From: Paragorgia papillata
Taxonomy: Eukaryota; Cnidaria; Anthozoa; Scleralcyonacea; Coralliidae
Assembly (NCBI GenBank): GCA_035771165.1
Contig: JAWNZC010000322.1
Location: forward strand, 8,686,001 to 8,750,000
Length of the DNA stretch: 64,000 nucleotides
Direction of reading: 5' to 3'
Part shown: positions 37,956-48,604 of the stretch, in pieces
Layout of the letters: each line of letters opens with the position of its first letter
Numbering within the stretch: the stretch's first letter is position 1
Program-made: the position numbers and the translations under genes
The notes under the pieces: generated by a model
The model's database searches: none
What the model was told of the DNA's origin: nothing
Seen by the model: the letters and a program-made list of their open reading frames with translations, nothing else

Positions 37956-39205
37956 TATATATATATTTCCATCAAATCGCCAACTTTCGCGGCTCAAGCT
38001 AGCGAAACAAAACCTTTGTCAGAAAAATTGGTTTGCAAATGACCGAAAAAGGAAAGCTAAGAAGAGATGTTGCAGTGGGATGAACCAAACAATATTAAAC
38101 ACGACTAGAAACCATTGAAAAAGCATGAAAAATTTCTATAAAGATCAGAAGAGATGCCGCCAAATGTGACTGAAAAAAACAAAAAGATGTTTCTTCGTGT
38201 GTCTCGGTTCAAAGCCAGCAAAAGACTTATGCACTGATATATCTTGGCTCGAGAGAGAACAGTGAATTGAAAGGAACATCAACACAAACAGCTTTTCACA
38301 TTTTGAAGAGAATTGATTGCTTTTAGCTAAGAACAGAACGAGAAAACCACGGAAACCAAACGCCGTATATAGCCCGTATGGCAGTGTTTGCAGCATCTGA
38401 GAAGAGCCAAAAGAAAATGTATCGGTAAGCAGTGATTCGTATTTAACTTACCAGCTTTCTTTAGCTGATTAGAATCGGTATATATTCCCTTTTTAGTTTT
38501 TCCTCTCTTATACCTATAGTTTTCAGGCAGTTACCTACGGTTTTTTTTCTGTTCTGATGTTTTTCTTTGAGGTTCAACATTATATTTGGAACATGAGGAA
38601 TCATATTCAAACGGTTTAATTGCACCTTGATATAAAGCGTCTGTAATTATTGTTTGTTTTTGTTATCAGTTTCTGGTGCTATTAGGTCGTGACACAAGTT
38701 TTTCCTCAGCCACAGCTTTATTATTTTGGAATAAAACATTGCTTTTGGAAATTGGTCAACAATAGAAAAACTACATTCATAAAAGTGATAAAACAGGGTG
38801 TAAAGGAGGGCAGGGGTTTATATTTGTATACAAAAACAGTTTAATCGGGGTGGGGGGGGGGGGGGGTATTTATGTATATTTAACGTATTAAAAGCGGGCG
38901 AGGGATTGTTGCGTTTATGTATTTCTAGTATATAACATAATATGAGTTTAACAAAACTGTGAACAAAAATTAATGTAGCCTGCGTCGCAGCCCAAGCGTA
39001 TCAAACGGTTTGAAAACACGTCGCCCTTTGCATTCGTCGTAATATCCGACCTGTTCTCACTGTTCTGGCTGGGGCGATCGAACCTGATCGAACTGATTGA
39101 ACTGCTGGACAGAAATTAAACTCGGACACAGACTTATTTCATGCATTATTCTCTAACCATTATATAAATGGATGTTTGACGCATATAAATGGATGTTTGA
39201 AACGC
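37956..39205. other. Region with no supported gene
   Basis: Only short low-quality ORFs. Contains a G14 run near 38850 (GGGGTGGGGGGGGG...) and AT-dinucleotide tracts toward 39206-39226. Confidence 0.5.
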
Positions 39206-39225
39206 ATATATATATATATATATAT

Positions 39226-39452
39226 ACAAAGTATGAAGTATAGTTTTACCTTAAAGTCTTCGCTACCAGAGGTTTCACCCTAAACGGGATCATCAGGCGA
39301 CTGAAAAATATCGGTTAGTGGGCTGCTTAAATGCGTTCTTTACGCATTTAAGCAGCCCACTAACCGATATTTTTCAGTCGCCTGATGATCCCGTTTAGGG
39401 TGAAACCTCTGGTAGCGAAGACTTTAAGGTAAAACTATACTTCATACTTTGT
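39226..39452. repeat. Perfect long hairpin with hammerhead-ribozyme-like core
   Basis: Arms 39226-39335 and 39343-39452 are perfect reverse complements of 110 bp with a 7-nt loop. Each arm, read inward-out on its strand, contains CTGATGA (39382-39388; mirror 39290-39296), a short stem-loop TCCCG-TTTA-GGG and GAAAC (39402-39406), which is the arrangement of a type I hammerhead core. Probably derived from two head-to-head copies of a ribozyme-bearing retroelement tail. Confidence 0.65.
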
Positions 39453-39512
39453 ATTTTGCTCTATCTATATATGGTATTGAGCACTCTCTAACATTTCGTG
39501 AACCAAAACTCA

Positions 39513-39513
<1 letters not shown>

Positions 39514-39563
<50 letters not shown>

Positions 39564-39570
39564 ATAGGAT
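39514..39570. repeat. (AT)n microsatellite
   Basis: Alternating AT tract with minor interruptions. Confidence 0.95.
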
Positions 39571-40851
39571 GTTTGAAACGCATATATATATATATATATA
39601 TTAAATATATAGTGCGCAAAATACAAATTATTGAGCAGAAGTCAATAAGCGGTAATTATACGGAAATATCTAATACTTAAATGTATCTTTATTGCCAGTA
39701 ACCGGGCTAGTCCGCCTCATATATATAGTCGTATACAAAGTTTTTGTGGGGCTACAGAGGTTTTATTCCTACCAATCATATAGGTTGTACTTTTTAATTT
39801 TACATTTGGCTGATCTACATTCTCAAAGATAATTTTAAGGTTTTGAAACGTTACTGTGTGTTGATATAAAGAATTACGAGACGAATTAGACAACGAATGT
39901 TTTAGTGACCAAGCGACAATACATAGTTTTAACAAAAAGAAGCAATTTACACGAGCCCAGGCTGTCCCACTTAAAAACGTTCGCACCGTCTTTTGCAGAC
40001 TTTTGGCCGCAAAAGGTGGTGTGAATGTTTTTGTGAACATTTGGCGTCGTGCGATTTTCTAACAGGGTTGTTCTTAATCAATTGTAGTTATTTCGGAGTA
40101 CAATTTGCCACATCAATCTCTAATGGCAAAGAAGTGAGTTGATGATACCGTGTATTGGTGGTGAGAATTTTTTAATGTGATGAATTCGATCTCGTTGGTT
40201 GATCTTCACAAGACATCCTTCGTTGGAAAACACCACTGATGTACTTGTGCTGTGGTTATAGGCATATAAAACGCAGTAGATACGTGCACGCATAGGTGAG
40301 CCTATTTTTTAACCGACGTATTCCTAATTACAGTCATTGCAACGGAATGGAATAAATAACATCTTTCTTCTGTTCTTCGCAATACTATATCAATACTAGA
40401 ACCCAACTGTTAAGAAATGTTTTGCGCAACTTTACGTTGAAACTACTTAAGATTCTTTTAATTGGCCCCGTAATTCCTTGAATATATGGAATAGCAAAAT
40501 CCATCACTACTTAACTTTCATTGCCAGTGTTTGTGCGTGGTGGCAATTTTAACCACAACGATCTCCCCTGATAAAAAAACTAAATCGGAGCGTCGAAACG
40601 CTTGGTCATCAACAGTAACTTTAAAGTTACCTTTAAAAATCTTTAAACCAGGGTAGCGTTAAACTACGTCAAATAACTGCCACCAGACTGTTACAATACG
40701 TTTAAGAAATTAAACTACATTTTTTAATGACTTTGCTTGATAAACCTACACACACGTGACTAACTTTAGGTAAATGTGACAGGTACCTGCAGGCAGTATA
40801 TGTTGCCCACTTCTAATATAAAGCAACAAACATAATTTAATAACAGCTTAC

Positions 40852-40974
40852 CATTGCATGTCTTTCCATTTCCTGAAAAACCACTGTTGCAAGTGCATAT
40901 GTAACTTCTATCAGTGTTGATACACTTAGCATGTGCATGACATTTAAACTGACCTGTAGTACATTCATCAATAT
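40852..40974 (-). CDS. Calcium-binding EGF-like exon (duplication copy 2)
   Basis: A 123-bp phase 1-1 exon, same protein reading as 24074-24196 apart from near-silent differences. Splice sites are intact (AAAG acceptor, G|GTAAGC donor). It lies upstream in transcription of the other minus-strand EGF exons, so it could be an additional module of the same gene. Confidence 0.83.
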
Positions 40975-41535
40975 CTTTAAAAAAAGGGAGAAAAGTAGCA
41001 ACAATCTTGAAATTGAATTACTATTAATTAGTATACAATAATGGACAAATTGATCAGCAGTGAACAATGTCGAGTAGTCAACTTGTTTTAGTATAAATTT
41101 GCCACAATAAAACATCATTAATTAAAATTACTCTAAACAATAGAGCATAGACAGTTTAAACACAAAATTTTGTTTGAAACAAGCAGTTTTGTTTAAAATG
41201 TGTTATTCGTTCCAACAAAATTATATAACTATCTTCGGTAATACCTAGTTCCACCCAAGTTATTTTTGCAGCTTTCAGGCCATAAATGTTCCGATTTCTT
41301 TTGTTATTTCTACATTTCATGCACTAAGGGAGCAAATACGAAAGTCAAAACAAACTTGCGAACTTCGGAACGAACTTCTAAACATTTCCGTCAAAAGTAA
41401 CCTTAAAGCGACTGTATTTTGTTTGTAACGAGCGGGATTTTAAAATGTGTTTCGTTCGCAGTTATATACTTCGTTTCAACCAGCTATCTTCATTAATAAC
41501 TTCCACCCCAGTTATTTTGCAGCTGGGTTTCTCTG

Positions 41536-42824
41536 CATAGCCAGAAATACGCGACATATGATTGCGCAACACCCCGTCGCGGGTCAATGTGGCTCATTGA
41601 ACTCGCACAATTTGTATATGAAATTATATAGGGGCACGCGTATTTGTTTGAAATAGACAAAGAAGATGTGCTGTTTCTCGAAATGCGAAATCAGATCTTG
41701 TTAAGGTTAATGTTGAAGAATATCATGGACTAAAAATTGAGCCCTATTGGCAAATTTTCGGTTGTCCCTCAGAAAATATATAAAATCGTGTTGGTTCTCT
41801 ATGGTTTGTTCTGTGTTAGTACGAATTAAACTCCTAGTTACATATTTAAAACCGCTCGTGAAGTCGTAACATCCACAAAATCAAACATGCGAAATCGGTT
41901 CATGTAAGTACAATGTCTGAGGTTGCTGGTTTAAGTAATAGCTTAATATTTTATCTTACTTTCGCTTGTCCATTTCGCTGTTGTATTTTAGAAAGCATAA
42001 ACCAAATCGTAGTTTCATTTAGGCCCACTTGCAAATTAGTTTCCTATTCAATTTGGGCCCCTATGCAAATTACATCGTGTCTATTAAAGCATAACAGGAA
42101 GATAACATAGGCTGGGACTGTTTTTTCATGTTTTGAGTTCATTATTTTTAGACACTACGTTTAGGATTATTGTCAACTAATCGACAAGCAAAGTTTATCC
42201 TTATAGAATACCTAAACATTAAAAAGTTTCTGAAATCAGAAATGTTATGTTTACTACGGCTACTTCAGCCTCATGTTATAAATGAACTACGTTTTGTCCC
42301 GACTCCGATTGTATGCGCAGACGAAACTCCGATTTCGTCTATATGACCAACAAACTTCTGGGTCGACAATCGAAACTTCCGTGCTTTAAAATTGCCATAA
42401 CTCCGCGATATACTGCAGTATCGCAACTCTTTTGGTATTGAAATATAGTAAGGTTAGATAACTGCCGAAACAGAGAACGTAGGAGTATAATTACGTTTCG
42501 AGCGAAGGCCCTTCGTCAGAGAGAAACGTTTCTCTCTGACGAAGGGCCTTCGCTCGAAACGTTAGACTCCTACGTTCTCTGTTTCGGCAGTTATCTAACC
42601 TTAATGTATTTCGATTGTTGTTTCAATACTGCCTACGCAGCACACTACTTTTATTTCTTTTGGTATTGAATTGATGCTTGTTGTCTGCTTGTTTTAATTA
42701 AATTTGCCGGATCGTATATCAGGAAATATTCCGAATACTCATGCGCTATACGTAAAACGCTGACAAAGACACGTATGTCTTGCAGACTCAAATGTCGCGT
42801 ATTTCTGGCTATGGTCTCAAATGT
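41536..42824. mobile_element. Non-autonomous TIR DNA transposon (about 1.29 kb)
   Basis: Present in copy 2 and absent from the homologous site in copy 1 (about 24675). The ends are 22-bp perfect inverted repeats beginning CATAGCCAGAAATACG. The target is a TCTCTC-rich stretch, so the TSD cannot be fixed. No transposase ORF. It carries a nested hairpin insertion at 42443-42655. Confidence 0.75.
42443..42655. mobile_element. Hammerhead-bearing hairpin retroinsertion with 15-bp TSD
   Basis: Flanked by TCTTTTGGTATTGAA at 42428-42442 and 42656-42670. The core is an inverted repeat (42450-42527 with 42528-42602) in which CTGACGA (42536-42542), a GGGC/GCTC stem-loop and GAAAC (42556-42560) form a hammerhead-like core. 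The long TSD suggests target-primed insertion, as in Penelope-like elements. The other end (GCCTACGCAGCACACTAC) is found as short truncated copies near 29320 and 30815. Confidence 0.6.
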
Positions 42825-43756
42825 TTATATTATATCTTAACTGTAAATTGTCCAAGCAGAGAGCTAGATTCGTACCACGTGACCATGCAGTTAATCGTAG
42901 AAACTACCACCCACTTTGTGGTATTTAATTAATTGAAGTGAAATACCCCGTCACATGGCGGGGCGGGGTATAACTAAGTTATATGCCACGCACGAAAACC
43001 AAAACGAAGCAGTCAGCAATTAATGGTGGAACAAAAAGACGTTTCGCCTGAACATTCAGATGTTGACAAGAAAATTTTCAGGTTAAAAGAAAATTAGAAT
43101 TCAGAAAATACAAAGAAAGCAACAAAGAACGCATCTAGAAGCCTTGAGACGACACTTAAAATCGACAGAATAGAAACAGACAATGAAAGCTAACAAAAGC
43201 TAACTTTTTAAAGATTATTTAAGTTGATTTTTTTGAAAAATTATGTCTCGGTAAAATATATCATTCGCCCTCGGGATATTTCATCCCTCGGGGTGATTTT
43301 TGGTGGAATACCCCTCGCTCCTGGTAATTGATAATTTCTTTTGTCATTTTTACATTTTATGAATTAAGCCAATGGCCCGTTCATTGGCAACTATAACGAC
43401 TACTTCATGTAAGTGCTACATCATGAAATAAGCTCAGTGAGTGATACTTCGCATATAGGAAGATTTTGATAAACTTTCAACTACAGTTGTCTATATGAGT
43501 GTATACATGGACAGACAACAATGGGAGAGCCAATAAGCTTCATCATGTCAAAAGGAAGATATGCAATTTTTTACTGTAATACACGGCTGCAGATTCTACA
43601 TATAGCATGTCAATTCTGTGCAGTCTAGTCTTTCGAAGTTGGGTCTGATTTTAATACGCTACCCAAGGACATTAAGAAAATTAATTCTATACTGATGCAT
43701 TTAAATGCAGTCTAAAAGTGAAGTATTTTTTGTATGTAAAATATGTAGTAAATTAC

Positions 43757-43777
43757 GTTATTATTATTATAATTATA

Positions 43778-43833
<56 letters not shown>

Positions 43834-43889
43834 CATAATTATTATTATTATTATTATTATTATTATTGTTATTGTTATTGTTATTGTTA

Positions 43890-43953
<64 letters not shown>
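43757..43953. repeat. (TTA)n / (TTATTG)n microsatellite
   Basis: TTA-type repeats with a block of TTATTG hexamers, longer than its counterpart at 25805-25862. Confidence 0.95.
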
Positions 43954-44486
43954 TCGGGCTACTGTGGTAGACCGAGTCTAGGTTTCGGCTCCATTATTAT
44001 TATTATTTTGTCGATGTTTCGAATTGGCAATCATTACGTCATCCCGTCAGGCTTTGCGAAACTGACGCGTCCTAAAATGCTAATCTTCATACGTTCTTTC
44101 TTCGCTTTCCTGATGTCTGATCAAGTTGTTTGAAGTGAAGTGTTCTTTCTTCTTGGACGTGTTCAGTGTATTCACAGAAGTTATTGCTCAGAAATTTCGC
44201 TGGCAGGTATCTTATACGCTTACAATCGCTGATTAAACATGATCGTGCTGTGTTGATATTTAATACCCGAAGGGACTCGACATATGAACGCTGTGTGGAA
44301 ATACGTTAAATACAGGCAATCGTGTTTTATGTATTGCGAATTGTGTTTTCTATCGGAGAATTAGATTGTGTTTTGACTATTTTCTGTGACCAATGATGTT
44401 TAGACTTTTATAGATTTTAGCACTGCATGCGATGTAATTGCAGCTGCGAGTTTGCAGTGGCCCGAGTGAACGCCTGACCAGGCGTC

Positions 44487-44489
<3 letters not shown>

Positions 44490-44552
<63 letters not shown>

Positions 44553-44640
44553 ATTGTTATTATTAATATTGTTATTATTAATATTATTATTATTATTATT
44601 ATTTATTATTTATTATTTATTATTTATTATTTATTATTTA

Positions 44641-44681
<41 letters not shown>
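44490..44681. repeat. (GTT)n, (TTATTTA)n and (TTA)n microsatellite
   Basis: Three successive microsatellite blocks abutting the left LTR of the Gypsy element. The matching right flank at 57885-57896 is also TTA. Confidence 0.95.
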
Positions 44682-44682
<1 letters not shown>

Positions 44683-44927
44683 GTAACGAGCCGAGCCAAC
44701 ACAACACGCAACGTGGTCTAGATCCAACTTAACTTTATTTCCTTTTACATTCCATATTTATAATCTCTATCTCTAGGGCGTTGTCCTTCCTTTTTATTTA
44801 GAGAGCTATATTTACATTATCACGGATGCAGCTTGCTCATGAAGCATACGCCGCTAATTATGATTTACTGACTTATCTTGTTTATCTATTTACACATTCT
44901 TATATCCATTATCAGATATCCGTTACA
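44682..44927 (-). repeat. Gypsy 3' LTR
   Basis: 246 bp, TG...CA ends; the inner edge is preceded (minus strand) by the polypurine tract. Confidence 0.95.
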
Positions 44928-44942
44928 TTATCCTCCTCCTTT
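44928..44942 (-). promoter_or_regulatory. Polypurine tract
   Basis: On the minus strand AAAGGAGGAGGATAA immediately precedes the 3' LTR, the expected plus-strand primer for second-strand cDNA synthesis. Confidence 0.85.
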
Positions 44943-44967
44943 ATGTTCTCGTCCCGAGGACATGTTT

Positions 44968-46371
44968 CTAATCAAATCCGTATCTCGTTGGTGGATTAAT
45001 ATGCTGTCTAAGTCTGGCAGGTCGAGGACGAGGAATACCGTCAATACCGTTTTGTGGAGGTGTAACATCAACTACCTTGAACTCACCTACTTCCCTACTA
45101 GGGCAAACCGGTTCGCCCTCTTGAAAAGGGATATAACTGTGTTTTAACTGGTCGTGATGAACGACCATTACCTTCCCTCCCTTAGAAACAATTCTATAGT
45201 CGACCCCAAACCGTTTTAGAATTCTGTAAGGCCCCACCCATTTATTACCTAGCTTCCAGCCTTTTTGTCTTTTCAACATGACTGTTTCACCCGATTCGAA
45301 AGGCCTCCAAGTGTTTGTCGGTTGATTGAGCCGTGCCTGTTTTTCGGATGCTTTTGACAAATGTTCCTCTGCTATGCGTCTTACATCACGAAATGCTGAC
45401 CTAACTGAAACTAAATATTCACTCTGTGTGGAAGGGTTTGTTAGATGCATTCCTAATTCCAATTCAACTGGCAACCTAGGTAATTGACCAAAAACTACCT
45501 CATATGGTGAAACGCCTAATGCGTCATGTCTACTAGTATTGTAAGCAAACGTTACTGAATCCAGCCACAAGTCCCAATCATCTCTTCTATTTGAAGCAAA
45601 AGCTGAAAGCATAGCCTGAATTGTTCGGTTTTGCCGCTCTGTCTGTCCGTCACACTGAGGATGATAGCTTGTTGTGCGCGTTTTCGTAATACCCATAAAA
45701 TTACATATTTCGTGCAATAGGGTGCTTTCAAAATTTCGACCTTGGTCTGAATGCAGTACTGCTGGAGGGCCAAACCGAGAGAAAATGCGGCTTACTAAAA
45801 GTGGCGCAACTGTGCTGGCTTTTTGATCTGGGGTTGCAAATGCTTCACACCACTTGGTGAAATGATCAACAACAACTAGAATGTGTTTGTTCCTACGACC
45901 TGTTTCTGGCAATGGTCCCATGTAATCCATTGCCCAGAAAGTAAAAGGTTGACTAACTGAAATGTGACCTAATGGGGCTGTGTTTCTGTTAATTGGAGAG
46001 TTCTTTTGATTGCAAACTTTGCACAACTGAATATGTTTGGTTACTGTCTTTCGAATGCCAGGCCAATAAAATCGTTTCCTCACTCGTTCTTCGGTACGAG
46101 TGATACCTAGATGACCCCCTAGTGGCCCATCATGCAGTGTTTGGAGGATGTTGGCTTGTAAGCCAGAGGGTATTAACATAACATGTTGTGGATGTGAGTT
46201 GTTACTGTTACCAAGCGCTCTGTATAATATTTCATCATGAAGGAAATATTGGTCATAGTGCCTAAGCCAACTCTTTAATGCAAGATCCTGAGTTTGTGTC
46301 AAATTTGGTTTAGGCAATTTGCGTGTTTTCATGTCAATTAAGACCTTTTCATGTATGTCATTGCTATGCAA
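44968..46371 (-). CDS. Gypsy integrase
   Basis: About 467 codons. The HHCC zinc-binding domain is visible (HDGPLGGHLG ... CKVCNQ), then the catalytic core with D in WAMDYMGPLP, D in LHSDQGRNFE and E in DGQTERQNRT, then a GPYRILKRFG C-terminal SH3-like region. It inserts the cDNA. The frame has no ATG at its 5' end and is in the same frame as RT-RNase H, but it is separated from it by about 90 nt containing several in-frame TAA codons. The pol reading frame is therefore broken there, or an unidentified intron is removed. Confidence 0.93.
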   Translation of the reverse strand: MHSNDIHEKVLIDMKTRKLPKPNLTQTQDLALKSWLRHYDQYFLHDEILYRALGNSNNSHPQHVMLIPSGLQANILQTLHDGPLGGHLGITRTEERVRKRFYWPGIRKTVTKHIQLCKVCNQKNSPINRNTAPLGHISVSQPFTFWAMDYMGPLPETGRRNKHILVVVDHFTKWCEAFATPDQKASTVAPLLVSRIFSRFGPPAVLHSDQGRNFESTLLHEICNFMGITKTRTTSYHPQCDGQTERQNRTIQAMLSAFASNRRDDWDLWLDSVTFAYNTSRHDALGVSPYEVVFGQLPRLPVELELGMHLTNPSTQSEYLVSVRSAFRDVRRIAEEHLSKASEKQARLNQPTNTWRPFESGETVMLKRQKGWKLGNKWVGPYRILKRFGVDYRIVSKGGKVMVVHHDQLKHSYIPFQEGEPVCPSREVGEFKVVDVTPPQNGIDGIPRPRPARLRQHINPPTRYGFD

Positions 46372-46458
46372 GATAAAACAATTATGACTTTGGTAGCTAA
46401 ATACTGTTTTAATGTTTTAAGAAGTTTTGAAAGTTTATAGTTGAGCACGTACTCTAGT

Positions 46459-48581
46459 TTATATGTTATATGTATGTATCTTATATACCAAATCTGGTAT
46501 TTGTGTTGTTTGAATAAAGTTATGTCGAGTCTCTTCAGGTATTATGGATGCGAGATGTGGGTCAGTGCGTTGACTATCCCTAAGATTCATGGTTGGGTTT
46601 AATGTAATTGTATTGACCTCTTTCACCTCTGGAGGTGAAGGAGAAACAGCGCCACTATTGTGATCATGAATATGGACTAAAGTGCCGTCTGTATCAACTA
46701 TAAGTGGCTTACTGCTTTTTAACTTAACAATCGCTGTGCGTCCACCAGATAATTTAACACGTATTGTTGAGACAAACGCTGGTTGCTGTGCATCTTTTAT
46801 GCTTGTGGTGGGTTGAGGTTCTGATGAATTAGTTTGTACAAGGCGAGAGAGCGCATCTGCATTATTATGAAGGCGGCCAGCACGGTGGACGACTGAAAAA
46901 TCAAACTCCTGTAAATCCATAATCCATCGCGCTAAACGACCCTTAGCTTCCATAGTGTGCAGCCAGCGTAAGGCATTATGGTCAGTAATTAGTTTGAAAT
47001 GGCGACCTAATAAATAGACGCGAAAATGGGCTGTGCCAAAAACTACGGCAAACGCTTCTTTTTCAGTTGTTGAGTAGTTCCGCTCGCGAGGTGAAAGCGC
47101 TTTTGACGAATAAGCAATAACTTTCTCATTTCCTAACGCATCAAGTTGCGACAACACCGCACCAACGCCATAATCAGACGCATCTGTTTGCAAAATAAAC
47201 TGTTGACCGAAGTCAGGATATGCCAGAATGGGGGCAGAGCATAATAAGTGCTTTAAACGCTGAAACGCTTGTTCGCAAGCATCAGTCCAATTAAATTGCG
47301 CCGCTTTCTGCGTCAGCTGTAGTAATGGCGCTGCAATAGACGAAAACCCAGGAATGAATTTGCGGTAATAGCCAGCTAGACCTAAAAAACTGCGAATATC
47401 TTTGAGATTGCGTGGGCTAGTAATGTTGTTGACAGCTTCAATATATGCCGGGTCTGGCATGATACCAGATTCAGAAACAACATGACCTAGGAATGAAACT
47501 TGTCGCGCTGCAATTGTACATTTCTCAAGTTTCACGCGAAGATTATGTGAACGCAATCTCTCTAAAACTGTTTTCAGCCTATTGTAATGTTCATTAAAAT
47601 CACGACCAAATACAATAACATCATCGAGATAACACAAGCAGATTACGTAGGAAAGGCCACTTAACACAAGATCCATGGCTCTTTGAAATGTAGTTGGCGC
47701 GTTAACAAGGCCGAAAGGAATTCGGTTAAATTCAAACAAGCCGCGCTGGGTGACAAAAGCAGTTTTGTGACGGTCTTTTTCGTCAACGGAAATTTGCCAG
47801 TAGGCACTTTTTAGGTCTAGTGTTGAAAAATATTGCGAGTTTCCTAATGAGTCTAAAATGTCGTCAACGCGAGGCAAAGGGTGCGCGTGGCCAACAGTGA
47901 CAGAATTAAGCTTTCTATAGTCAATACAAAAGCGCATTTCGCCATTTTTTTTCTTAACTAAAATGATGGGACTAGACCAGGGACTTGTTGACTCACGAAT
48001 TATGCCTTTCTCTAACATTTCATTGATTTGTCGTTCAGATTCTTCACGGTGGGCATAAGGACTGCGGCGAGGATGTTGATTAATTGGTGTGCTATTTCCT
48101 GTGTTAATTTCATGTGTCGAGATGTTGGTGTGCCCTAAACTTTCGTCAAAAACATCTGAAAACTCAAGTAGCAAATTCCTTAACTTGCCCCTATCTTCTC
48201 CTTGTAATGATGGGTCAATTATAGACTCTAGTTTATCTGAACTAACTTGTGGTGTCATTTTATTCCCAACCGCCCCGCAAATGTTGGGTTGAGACAGGCA
48301 CGATTCAATCAAAGGACAAAAATCTGCTAAATTCTCACCAGCAGCCAATTCGATCGGGCTATTAGACGCATTGAGAACACGCAAAGGCACAATTCTGTTG
48401 TCAGGTTTTACGACAACACGCGCTATACTAAACCCTTGCCTAACAGCACTGCTGCTGCTAGAACGTGGCTCTATCATACCTATGCTACTTTTGGCATGTT
48501 TGGCCAATTTACCCTCTAAAATTATTTCGGTTCGCGGTGGAATCATTACACTCTCCACCAAAGAAACACCGGTGTTTCCTT
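46459..48581 (-). CDS. Gypsy reverse transcriptase / RNase H (with protease tail)
   Basis: The frame runs from the hAT insertion boundary to a stop at 46459. RT motifs include PWSSPIILVKKKNGEMRFC, FSTLDLKSAYWQI, PFGLVNAPTTFQRAM and CYLDDVIVFG (catalytic YLDD). RNase H has QTDASDYGVGAVL, STTEKEAFAVVF, ITDHNALRWL and NNADALSRL. Its first codons continue the protease/linker frame of 56239-56752 once the inserted hAT and one TSD copy are set aside. As it stands, the polyprotein is disrupted. No internal stop was seen within this part. Confidence 0.94.
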
Positions 48582-48589
48582 GGAAGCGG
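48582..48589. repeat. hAT target-site duplication, left copy
   Basis: GGAAGCGG, repeated at 56239-56246. Confidence 0.92.
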
Positions 48590-48604
48590 CAGTGGCGTGC
48601 TGGC

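Larger units (their letters stand above)
39695..44487. repeat. Segmental duplication, copy 2
   Basis: Counterpart of 22945-26375. It carries EGF exon 40852-40974, an 80-bp difference near 41345-41425 and the TIR element 41536-42824, and is then bounded by the microsatellite into which the Gypsy element inserted. Confidence 0.9.

Noticed and set aside
38145..38396. 83-codon minus-strand ORF with hydrophobic stretches
   Set aside because: No recognisable family, no splice context and no conserved copy; not enough to call a gene.
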